64,000 nucleotides of DNA from Pseudopyrenochaeta lycopersici. Taxonomy: Eukaryota > Ascomycota > Dothideomycetes > Pleosporales > Pseudopyrenochaetaceae. The notes under the pieces were generated by a model. The model was not told the origin of the DNA. It saw nothing but the letters and a program-made list of their open reading frames with translations, and did not search any database. The position numbers and the translations under genes are program-made. Shown here in pieces: positions 22,906 to 33,488 of the stretch. The stretch covers positions 218,245 to 282,244 of the forward strand of contig NHZP01000071.1 of the NCBI GenBank assembly GCA_003313425.1. The letters run 5' to 3'. Numbering within the stretch: the stretch's first letter is position 1; each line of letters opens with the position of its first letter.

Positions 22906-23849
22906 ATACCTCTTAAAGTAGCTCTCTTAGCTAGTTAGCCTAATTACAGTGTGTAGGGTCCTAGTAGTTATAGCAGTAGTGTAAACTATCTTACTTATAT
23001 AACTACTAGCAACATTATGTCTACGCACGCAGCTTCTAGAGCTAACATTACTTAGGTTACTTACGCTTAGCTTACTTAAATAGCTCCTAACTAAACTTAA
23101 CTTACTAGTATTATTATTCCTATTACTTAGGGTAATATATCTTTTCTCTCTACTAACTACGTAATCTAATATATCCTAGATACTCTAGTTATAGATAAGT
23201 TTTACTATCTCTTTATAACTACTTTTATACGTCGTATTTCTCTTTTCTTTTCTATATCTAATATTATTTAGCCTAAGCTAGTTTATATTACTAAATTCTT
23301 CTTTTATCTTATTAATTAGTCTCTGTATAATGCTTAGTAAAGCTATAGTCTTAATAATTTCTCTCCTGTTATTACTTATTATATAATTAACACTTATTAA
23401 CTCCTTTCTAGTTATTAATCCTACCTTAAAGCCTACCTTATCTATAGCTATAGTTCTCTTAACGCTAACTTCTATTCTAATAACTATACTAAGGCTATAT
23501 AACAGTGTTATATGTTTATAGCCTTTACTAGGTGTGTCTCTATTACTAGTAAGTAGAGTAGGGCTTACTCTAATTACGTATAGCGGGATTATAGTGCGTC
23601 TTATATAGCTAGGCGTGCTCTACCTCTCCTACCTTCTAACAGAGTCTCTGTTCCTTAGCGTAGTTAAGGTTAGAGTAAAGTCCTTACTAAGCTTAAGGAG
23701 GATAAACGTTTCTTAGATATCTTAGGTTAGAGGGCCTTATATAGGGTTAGTTAGCTTATACTAACTTATTTCTCTAACTTTTTAGTAGTTTCCTAGATAG
23801 TAGCTATATAGGCTGTATATAAGTCCTCTATTTCTTATAGGCTTCTATA
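22906..23849 (+). pseudogene. Antisense gene of gypsy element C (about 315 codons), RIPed
   Basis: One plus-strand frame extends from a degraded start (ATA in a CTAACATACC context, probably once ATG) or from the ATG at 23017. It contains MSTHAASRANIT, YILDTLVIDKFYYL, YIARRALPLLPSNRVSV and KVLTKLKEDKRFLDIL. Its interruptions are TAG/TAA at positions that fit Gln. Third codon positions are pyrimidine-rich, and the complementary frame on minus is open over about 150 codons simply because of that bias. It lies between the 3' LTR and the end of pol and converges with pol. No known family recognised; it could encode an accessory protein of the retroelement. Confidence 0.5.
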
Positions 23850-23899
23850 GTAATAAGATTCTTTTCTAGCTCTTAAGTTAGGTTATAGTACCCCTCCTA

Positions 23900-26800
23900 T
23901 TTTATATAGAACTTATTATATTAATTTTATAAGCGCTTATCTTAGATATTTTTAATTACCTATTTAAGGTAGTCTTCTTATAAGTTATTATCTTATATAA
24001 TAACAGTAGTAGGGTTTAAGTTATTAGTTTATTATAATAGGAAGGGGTCTTTAGCAGCTAGTCTTAGCTTCTCTATATAGTACAATTTAGTTCTTTATAG
24101 TATATAAAGCTTAACCTAATAGGGGTCTTGTACGCAGGCGACTTAGTACTTCTTACTTTTCTAGTTAAGTTTCTTACTTCTGCGTGTAGTTTGTACGTGC
24201 CTAAGGTCTAACTATACCTAGTCTCTAACCTTATACTTAGGAGCTAGGCGACGTGTCTTATTCGCCTATACTTCCTATTATTATTAAGCGTGTGTTATAG
24301 CTAAGATAGCCTAGTTAGTAGCTTATTTTAGCGTTTATATAATACTTTCTACTTATTTACTAGGGGGTGTTACTCTATTAAGTAGGTTGCTGCTAGCTAA
24401 TTTTTTAGGTAGCTCTAAGAAGGGCGGGTTTGGATAGCTGTATAGATAGAAGAAAGGAGTAACGCCTGTAGAGGAGTTTATATAAGTATTTAGTATTAGC
24501 TTAAGGATTAGGTATAGTGTTACTTAGTTATTCTAGTCGTAGTTATAAAAGATTTAACTAACTGCTTTAATATTACTATTCGCGCGTTCTGTAGTACCGT
24601 CTGTTTGTAGGTAGTAGGCTGTTAACAGGTTCCTCTGTACTCCTAAGAGTTTGCAGATTTTTCCCTATAGTTTGCTTATAAATTGCGTGCCCCTGTCTAA
24701 TATAATAGACCTAGGGAGCCTGTAGTAGCAGAAGACTTCTTGTATAAATACTTAGGCTATATTATCTGCTTTAATTATCTTAAGTAGGATTAGTATTACG
24801 CCTTTACCTAGGCGGTCTTTAACTACTATTAAGTTAGTGCAGCTAGACAACAGTAGTAGACTAGTAATAAAGTTAACTATTAAGTCTTACTACGTACAAC
24901 TAGGTACTAGTAACAGGCGTAGGTATCCGTGCTTACTGTCTCTCTACGGGGTGCTTTATCTATATAAGCTGCAATTCCGTATAAATTAGCGGACGTTTTC
25001 ACTTATACCTGGCCAGTACTAGGTACTAGCTAGCGTGCAGTACGTTTCTTCTCTTCCTAGGTAACCTGTTTGCACAGCTAGATGTGCTTACTAGATAATT
25101 CCTGTACGAAGAGGTTTATTTTTAGGCACTTAGATCCTAGATCTCTATTAGAGCTTTCTCTCTAAGTTAATTATGCAATCTCCTAGTAATATAGTAAGTT
25201 TCTTTATTATGCTAGGTAGCGACCTAGCACCTAGCTTTATAGCGTTGTAGACTTCCTAATAGGTTAAGTTATCTTGTATAGCTTAGTCCTAGTGTTTAGT
25301 AATTAAGTCCTTAAAGATTAGAGCTTTTAGTAGGGACTTAGCTATAATTAAGCTGTTAAGGGTTAACGTAGGGGTTTATACAACCTCTATAACTGTTATA
25401 TCTTACTATTAAGCTAGCACTAATATAATAAACTCTCTGCTTACTAGGTAGCTGTTGTCTGTTCCTTATAGTAGGTCCTAGTCCCTTCTAGATAGTGCGT
25501 CTACTTTAGTGTTCTCCTTGCCTAGATAGTACTATAGCTTTATATTATTAAACTATAATAGGTAAACTAACCATTATACGTGTTATTCTATTATCTTTTA
25601 CTTCTTTATAAAGTACTCTAGGTTCTTATAGTTCGTAATTACTTTAAATTCTTATACGCTATAGAGTTCTACGTCCTATTTATTTAGGTATATAATAACT
25701 ACTAGTAACTTCTTATTATAAATTAGGTAGTTACTCTTATATACTAGAAATTTCTTTAAGAGGTAAGCTACTATATAAAGGGTTTTCTACTTATTTTCTT
25801 ATAATAGTACCCTGCCTATAGTAAAGCCTAAAGAGTTATATTCTACTATTATCTATTATTTAGGTAAGAAAGTAGTAAAGACTTTATCTACTAAGAATAC
25901 ATCCTTAAGAGCTTAGAAACTCTACTCTTATTCTATATCCTATAAGAATTTCTCTTCTTTTCTTATAGCTATATAAGAGGCTCTACTAGTTAGAAGAAGT
26001 TTAAGATAAAGCGTCTATAAAAGTTAGTAAACTCTAGAAATTTTTATACGCCTTTAACTAGTATTAGGGCCCCCTATTCTTAAATAGCTTAGACTTTCTT
26101 AAGGTCTATAGATATACTTTTCTATACTTCTAAGATAAAGCTAAAGTACTTTATACACTAAATATTAAACTTATATTTACTTAGTTCTAGGTGTAGTCCT
26201 ACTTCTTATAAGTAATCTAATACTTTTTATACGTAGGCGTAGTACTAAGAGAAGGATCCTTTAGTAAAGATAAAGATATTATCTAAGTATATAGAGGTAA
26301 AGTTATCTAAAAAGTCTTATAAGGCCTAGTTAATATACCTCTAGAAGGTACTTAGTGCATTTACTAAGCTAAAGGGCGTTACTAGCTACTCGTACGATCT
26401 AAATCGTATTTAAAACGCAGTTATCTATTCTAATCTTTTACTTATCCTTATCTTATAGAATACTGTAGTAATGTCTAGCTTAGTATACTATATAGTTTAT
26501 CTAATTTAGTTTAACGTCTTACGTATAAGAGGTAGTAGGTAACAGTCCTTCTTAGTTAGGGCGTTAAGAGCTCTGTAGTCTACACAGAATCGTAGTCCTC
26601 CTCCTAGCTTACGTACAAATAGTACAGGTAAGGCTGCTAGTAAGCTACTTACACGGATAAACCCTTTATCTAGGAGGTCTAATAGCGTCTTCCTTAGTAC
26701 TAAGAGTTTATCTCTTAATATTACGTAGAGAGGTCCGTACAGTATCTCTAGCTTCTGTCTATCCTTCTCTTCTAACTCTATTACGTAGTCTTATTATAGG

Positions 26801-26950
26801 CCTTACTATAAGGGTAGCTTATTTCCTTCCTTAGGTAGGAACATCTTTAGATAAGGTCGTGCGTAAGCTAGTAAGGCGTTATATATTTCCTACAGTATTT
26901 TCTAGACCTTTAGGCGTAGTGCTTTCTTAATATCCCTTAAGCTTATAGTA
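23900..26950 (-). pseudogene. Element C pol (RT, RNase H, integrase), RIPed
   Basis: On minus: RT block [11 protein letters not shown] (26.5 kb), a catalytic motif reading YLDNIFIF (near 26280; the second Asp of YxDD changed to Asn), then RNase H, the integrase zinc region near 25.1 kb, and the integrase core with LLTAYYLQTDGTTERAN (near 24620). The C-terminal tail reaches about 23.9 kb. Dozens of TAA/TAG codons derive from Gln and Trp codons. No chromodomain was recognised in this element. Confidence 0.8.
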
Positions 26951-26959
26951 AAGATTTAA

Positions 26960-28800
26960 GTCTTACTATAGCTTTATCTGTAGTGTCGTACGTAGTGTTA
27001 GAAAGCTACAGCTAATACTAGCGTACAGCTAAAGTCTAGGGTAGCGTATTCTGTACTACGTACAGTAACCTTATATACTTTTAAGTACAGAAGTTTCTTC
27101 TCTACGTTAATAACGCCTTTAATACTCTCTAACTAAGTCTTCTTAAAGATTATATTATATTAGTAAGTAGTTAAGGTAACGTACGCAGCTGCGTGCTGCT
27201 GTATTCCTCCTACGTCTAATAAAAATTTAGTAACGTATAATACTATACTCTTTTATTCGTTTACCCCTTTAATCTTAATAAGGAGGATCTTAATACGTAG
27301 TAAGTTTAAGTCTCTTACAAGTTTCTTACTTAATAAATAGTAGGTGTAGTAACTATTATTAATTATAGCAGTAGCTAGTTATATAGAATTAATAATAACA
27401 TTTATAGATATAGGTTTTATAGTTACTAGCTATAGTAAAAGTAACCTTATTATATGTATAGGGTTTTAGACTTATACAGGCTCTAGCACACAACTTCGTG
27501 CTAGAGCTACTCTTTTCCTTTGTCCAAGGAGGATAGGGATTCTGTTACTTATTTAGTAGTTACAGATGCAATCTTTATAAGTTTTACAGGTTTATTAACC
27601 TATCTCGTATAATAGCCTTCTTAGCTGTTTAATAACTTTATTGTACACTAGGCTACTTAGTAGTTGTGTAGACTGTACCTTAAACAGGCGCTGTTCTCTT
27701 TTCTTTCTTCAACCTATTTACGTGTTCCCTAGAATTCTTTTCTAGGTTTCGCATAGAGCTAGTAAGCTCCTATAGAAGTTATCTAGTCTATCTTATTATT
27801 ATCTTTTTAAGTTATTAGTTAGCTCTGTGTGTTATACGCGTCGCCTATATAGCTCTTACTTATAGTAATTCTCTCTATAGCTCTTAAATTTTCCTAGGTT
27901 ACCCTAGTCTATTATATAAACTCTTTATACGTTTCTCTAAATAGTAGTTAATAACCTACTTAGGTCCTTAGCAGCTTACTATTTAAGCTGCTCTTAAGAT
28001 AGTTAATCTTCTAAATATAGCTTACGTTGTCTAACCTAGCTTTAAGGAGCTTAAGGTTAAACGCTTAGACATAAGGGTTAAATTCTGTTCTTCCTTACTT
28101 AGTTATATAGAGGTATTTAAGGGCCTTCTCTCTAGCTGTAGGGTCCTTAAAGAAGTTATTAAGGTAGGACTATAGCTTAAGGAGGGATAGCGTTGCTAGC
28201 CTATTTATAAGGTTTATTATATATAGGCTAAGGGCGTTAAACGCTTAGCCTATCGTACGAGTGATAACGTAATTTACTCTGCTATTATCGTCCAGGTAGG
28301 CTACACAGTCTCTGTACAGCTTTGCTTAGACCTTTATTTTCTATTAAAGATATTACTTATGCGAGCCTTTCTTAAAGACTTCTATATTTAGCAGTCTTAG
28401 TTTCCTAATCTCTTATACGGGAGAGTCTTACTATTCTATTAAAAAGGGGGTAGAGACCGTGCGTACTGTCTGTGCACTGCTTAATTCAGCAACTAAGTTC
28501 TTTAGCTCCTAAACTTAGTTCTATAATAACTTATACAGCTAGCTCTGCTGTTAACTAGCTAACTTATTAAGGCTGTCTTGTAAGGAGTTAACTGTTGCTA
28601 ATAGATCTTCTGCTAAGGGTTAGTTATTGCGTGGTTATTAGTAGTTGTGCTGATGCAACTGGTGTTGCTAAGGTGCGTGCTGGTGCAGCTAGTGTTACTG
28701 CTGTCCTAAGGCTCCTGTTATCTGCATCTAGTACTCTTATTGTTATAGCTCGTACGCTTATTAGTTTAAGGGCCCTTAGTGTCCGTCTATTATTTTTTTT
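26960..28800 (-). pseudogene. Element C gag and protease region
   Basis: The minus strand shows a fungal gypsy-type Gag with LYRDCVAYLDDN, FFKDPTAREKALKYL and the block NYLKSSLNSKLLRT. It matches the capsid region, in which a 'FxDPxxxxxA' segment precedes an arginine-rich part. The first 250 bases (28560-28800) keep CpA/TpG, while the rest is RIPed. Confidence 0.65.
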
Positions 28801-28822
28801 AGGTTGTTAATCTTTCTCCTTA

Positions 28823-29070
28823 TGTTATAGGCGAAGAGGCCTAGCTAACGAGTGTGCATTTGTCCTATACTACAGAAGGAGAAAGATAGAGAAGAGGTTA
28901 CAGGTATCCTTAGAGGATATATATATGTTCGTACGAGTAAAGAGGGACGTGCCCCTCTAGCTACTAACTTATAAGAGCTTATAAGAAAAGGGAGCAGAGG
29001 AGATTAAGGAGTTCGCTCCCCGTGCGATAGTAACGAAGCCTCTCTTACTTAAAGGGCGCAGCCCATTACA
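28823..29070 (-). repeat. 5' LTR of element C
   Basis: 248 bp; on minus it begins TGTAATGGGCTGCGCCC and ends CGCCTATAACA, followed by the CTTTT duplication on the right side. Confidence 0.9.
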
Positions 29071-29075
29071 CTTTT

Positions 29076-32000
29076 ATAAAGGCTAATTAGTCCTGTAGTT
29101 CTACTATATTTAGTAAAGAGTATTAATTCTTTATTATAATATTATTAAGTTTCTAGTAGTTAACGCATAGTCTTAACTTCCTATTCTTTTTTAGTATAAA
29201 TAATATAGGGTATCCTGCTAGTAACTATAATTCTCTAATAAATCCTTTTTTTAAGTTTATTTTAATATATTCGCGTAGGGTTTTAAGTTCTTTTTCTAAT
29301 AAACAGTAAATTAGGCTGAAAGTTAGTTACTTTCCTTGCTATAGGATTATCTCGTAATCCTAGAGTTAATATTTAGGCAGTGCTTTTATACTTGTCTCTT
29401 CCTAAAAGAGTAACTTATATTCTTTATACTTATTAGGGATTACTAGAGTTACGCTTTACTCCTTAACTCTAGCTTATTAGTCTAAGGGCCTCTTATTAGT
29501 ACCTACTAAGTTAGACCCTTATATCTTAAGGTCGTCCTTATTTAAAGTAAGAATTCCTATTATTAGCTTCTTATTTACCTAGGCACTTAGCTGTAGCGTA
29601 GGCTTACTTGTAGTTACGTCTATTCTACAGTATCTAAATAAGAACTTTTTCTTTTTCTAATCTATCTCTAGACTATGTTCTCTTAACTATAGAAGTCTTA
29701 GTATTACGTCGTGTTATAATAGTCTAAAGATGTCTAGGTTAATCGTCTCCCTGTAGTTCTAGATAATAAGTTATATATTCTGTACCTTATAGGCAATTAC
29801 GGACTCTAATAGTATTAGTTATCTATTAGCTACTGTTAGTAGATATATTACTAATTTTAGCGATAGGATAAGGCTAGCTTATTCTATCGCTTGCGCAGAA
29901 ATATAGCTCTGTTATACTCTAGAATCTACTAGTATCTTTATCTAGCTTCTATTAAGCTTAATATTTAGTTTAAAGAGTCCTTATACGCCTATTACGTATA
30001 AGGTTTATAGTTCTTACTTATTAGTAGGCGCGACTCTAAAAAAGATTCCTCTTAGTACCTATTTAGTGTCTTAACGTCTTTATACTTAAGGTAGTTAGAG
30101 TTAAGATACGTTTGCTATTACTGCTAATTATACTCTCTATTAAAGACTAGCCGTATTGCTATAGTAGCTGCAGGGTTATTATTCCTTAGAAAATAGAGGA
30201 TAGTCCTCTTATCCTACAGGTAGTTATCGCATTTAACTTTAGGATAAGTATACTATTAGTACTTATACTAGTAAAATAAATAAGGAAAGTATTCTTATTC
30301 TGTTTTACTTAAATAGTGTATTATGCATAGGTAAGTAGTATAGAAAGACTAGTAGACGACGCCGTGTCGCTTATTGCGTGGGTCTATTAGATACTCTAGT
30401 ACTAGTTTCTGTAGTCCCTAGCGCATAGTGTGTAGGGTCTAAGCTGCTTTAGCGTGCTTATATATTTCTCAGGCTTCCTCCTCCGTAAGGTGCTAGAGAG
30501 GGTTAATATTCTCTTTATTATCCTCATAATGCATTTATTATTTAAGCTAAGTATAAATATCTTATTTCTTACTATCTGTAAGCATAATCTTACTATAGGA
30601 ATTAACTTAAAGATACCCTTATTATACTAGGTTTTTAATCTCTAGTACGTAGAAAGTATCTTCTTATATTAGTAGTAGTATTATTTAGCGTTATAATACG
30701 TATTTAGGGGTCTTAACTACTAGGGGTTCTAGTACCTATGTTTATCTTACTTATTAAAGTTTCTATAGCGCGTCCCTAACGCTTATAGGTTACTATGCTT
30801 TCTTAGCTTTCTCTGCCTACTCTTATATTACCTTTGTATAGTATTTAGGGTAATAGTAGTATTCCCGCAATATGTCTTACATTACTTATTTAGCTAGAAT
30901 AATTATACTTATTCCTTATATTATAGCTGCTTCCTATTCTACTAGGGTAAGCGCGTTAACGTACCGTGCTATGTACATGTATTATACGCGCAGTTAGCAG
31001 TTAAGTTCTACTATATCTTTTTCCGCCCCTATAGGCGTTAGTAGCCTTAGGGTTCCTAGTCAATGTTAGTTCTAGAAATTCTCCCTTTTTTATTCCTTAG
31101 TTAGGAGTACTATAGTATTATTAGGGTCTTCCTTAGTATCCTTATAGACTAGGGATAAGGGGCCGCTGCTCTCTTTCTCTTTGTTGCTATACTAGGTTCC
31201 TAGAATCCCTATCTTAGTAGGTTCCTAGAGAGGTGGCTGTAATATCTCTGTATTATAAGTCCCTTCCTCTTAGGTCATAATAACTTCCTATGTTTTATTA
31301 TTTATTATTTTCTTCTTTTATAGCTAGCATATTAATCTAGTAGGTTACTTTATTCTTACTCTTATAATCTTTAGCTATATAACCTTTCTTATTACAGTTA
31401 AAGCAGATTATTTCTTTATTCTTCTTTCTACTCTTACCTAACTTTCCTTTATTAAGGTTATCTAGATATATTACCTTAGATCCCCTAGACGTGTAGTATC
31501 CTAGGACTCCTTATAGCTAGTATTAGTATTATAGGCGACTATTATTTAACTTATTATAATAATCCTTCTAGGGTTTTTTATCTTCTCTAGTTTATCTAAA
31601 TTATTATCCTTTAAGTCGCATATAGAGCTTATAGAGCTTAACATCTAGTTAGATAGTTTTATTAATTAAGTCTTCTAGTGTTATAATATTTGTATTAGAG
31701 CGCATAAGCTTAGTTTAGACATCTGCTTTTAAGCCCTGTTTATATATTATTTTTAGGGTGTTGTTATTCTAGTTAGATTGCCTAGAGTACCCTAGAAACT
31801 TGTTAGCGTAGTTAGCAGCAGACTAAGTTTATCGCATGTTCTAAATTTTTCGTTCTGCGATAGTCGCCTTGTTTAGGAGCCTAAACGCCTAGCGCATAGA
31901 TTTTTTAAACATGCTAGTTTCCTTAAACATAGTAATTAGTTCTTAGGGTTTCTTGTTGTTGCTTAAGTACTTAACTACATAGGGCTTTACCTATTTAGCA

Positions 32001-32200
32001 GCTTCGCCTCTTATATAGCTAGACATAAGTACTACTTAGTAGTTGTTGTCTATAGTAGTTGCATTAAACTTAAAGAGTAGGTTAAATTAAAGTAGCTATT
32101 CCTTAAGCTTAAACTAATCTCTATAGAAGAGGTCTGGTTTAGTAACAGCGTTGCCTAGCCTAGTAACATAGTAGGCCGCGTTCTCTATATAAGTGTTACT
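29076..32200 (-). pseudogene. Element B gag and 5' part of pol
   Basis: Continuation of element B beyond nested element C, aligning with 41.0-44.3 kb of element A. From right to left on minus: gag, a CCHC zinc knuckle near 31370-31420, protease (near 29.9 kb) and the fingers of reverse transcriptase adjoining 29076. Heavily RIPed, with no frame open beyond a few dozen codons. Confidence 0.75.
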
Positions 32201-32220
32201 TATCTTAAGGGTATTTAAAG

Positions 32221-32580
32221 TATAAAGAATCTTAAAAGCTATTAGTAAGGATAAATAATAAGATTATAAGGTTAGTTCTCTAGGATAGAGTAAGAGACTA
32301 TATAGAAGGGGGTTTAATACTAAGATAGTAAGAGGGCGCTTCTGTAAAGAGTACTAAAGGTTAAGAATAATTAGTATTACTATTACTATACTATAGAGTA
32401 TAACATTAAGTTAAACACACTAAGCTATAGGGGCTTATTATAACAATCTATATACATAATGCGCTCGTCCTTAGCGGAGTGGGCGGTCACGTGACGTGTG
32501 AGAAGTGGAATACTGGCGCTTCCTGACTGGTCGTCAGTTCTTGAGGCGTCCCCCCTTGACTGGGATTCCAGATCCTAACA
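32221..32580 (-). repeat. 5' LTR of gypsy element B
   Basis: 360 bp; on minus it begins TGTTAGGATCTGG. Its outer (right) 120 bases keep CpA/TpG while the inner half is RIPed. Confidence 0.9.
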
Positions 32581-32947
32581 ATAGCCTTATGAAGGCTAAT
32601 AAGGTAGTAACTTAGTAAAAGCAGCGTAAGAGAATATAGATTTAGAAGGGAGGAGTCTTAATAAAGGGAGTTAGAGAGAATATAGCTACTTAATAAGAGG
32701 CTGATTGATAAATTAGGCGTAAAATACGTTAAAGTAGGAAGTAATTAGGCCTTAGTAGCTAGGCTCTATCGCGCTATAAAACGTGCAGAGAGACTAGGCA
32801 TAACTCGCGCACGTGTAAAAATAATACTATAAGTGCTACTTAAGCTTACATATTAATATCTATAGAGTACTTGAATTTATAGTTAAGCTGTACGCTAGTA
32901 GAGGTGCTCAAACTTGGTAGGGTGCGGCGCTCGCTTGTGGGACACGA

Positions 32948-33488
32948 TAATAGACTCTATAAAAAGAGAAGGTAAAGAAGAGAGTAGTATAAGCTATACG
33001 TACGTAGAATTAATAATAAAGAAGGATACTATATAAGTAAGTAGTAGTAAAAGAGAATACTATATAAATAAATAATAGTAAAAAGAGATATTATATAAAT
33101 AATAAGAAAGTAGTATAAGCTATCTACTGATAGGAGTAATAAGAGAAAGTGGTATAAGCTATCTACTTATAGGAGTAATAAGAAAAAGAAGTATTGCGCA
33201 AATAATATATACTAATAAAAGATAATATAACAACGTTAATTTATTATAAAGACGTATAAGTAATTAGCTAAAATATTATATATATTTAACGCCTAGGTAA
33301 GTAAACTATAGATAGAAGAAAACCTAAATATATATTTATAAGGTATAAAAGAAAACGTTACTAGTATTTATACGTAGTATATAAGGTTAGTACGCGCGAT
33401 ATTAAGCTATTACGCGCTATTATATAATAATAAAAGCTTTAGGTTCTAAGGCTAAAGCTCTATACCTCTTATATAAGAACCCTCCTTA
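32948..33488. repeat. AT/purine-rich tract with a 39-bp direct repeat
   Basis: No gene. Two copies of GTATAAGCTATCTACT plus about 20 further bases start at 33113 and 33152. The region is RIPed host or old transposon DNA up to the next element. Confidence 0.5.

Larger units (their letters stand above)
22347..29070 (-). mobile_element. Ty3/gypsy element C, nested in element B
   Basis: Two 248-bp LTRs (22347-22594, 28823-29070) and the duplication CTTTT (22342-22346, 29071-29075) define a 6724-bp element. A polypurine tract on minus (complement of 22595-22610) next to the left LTR sets the orientation as minus. Gag lies at the right, pol in the middle, and an antisense gene lies between pol and the 3' LTR. 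It is a family different from A and B. Interrupted pol codons show RIP. Confidence 0.93.
18905..32580 (-). mobile_element. Ty3/gypsy element B (same family as A), host of element C
   Basis: Two 360-bp LTRs (18905-19264 and 32221-32580) are flanked by the 5-bp duplication ATAGC (18900-18904, 32581-32585). A polypurine tract, read on minus as AAAGGAGGAAGAGGA (19267-19283), adjoins the left LTR, so the element points to the minus strand and the left LTR is the 3' LTR. After removing nested element C and the 40-bp relic the length is about 6.9 kb, equal to element A. Gag and pol are RIPed throughout. Confidence 0.92.
17987..32947 (+). mobile_element. Pogo-like element (GGCGCTCGCTTGTG family) split by gypsy element B
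   Basis: The left end ACGTGTCACACAAGCG (17987) and the right end ...CTTGTGGGACACGA (32947) form inverted repeats flanked by TA (17985-17986, 32948-32949). Only about 1.3 kb belongs to this element; the rest is the nested retrotransposon at 18905-32580. Compared with the copy at 40291, about 0.4 kb of the transposase is missing around 18383. Both ends have a single GGCGCTCGCTTGTG subrepeat, against two in the copies at 1618 and 40291. RIPed and non-functional. Confidence 0.75.

Noticed and set aside
28595..28810. 71-codon hydrophobic plus-strand frame in element C
   Set aside because: Antisense of the un-RIPed start of gag; its hydrophobic look follows from the complement of Gln/Ala-rich coding sequence. 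No promoter or conserved copy seen.
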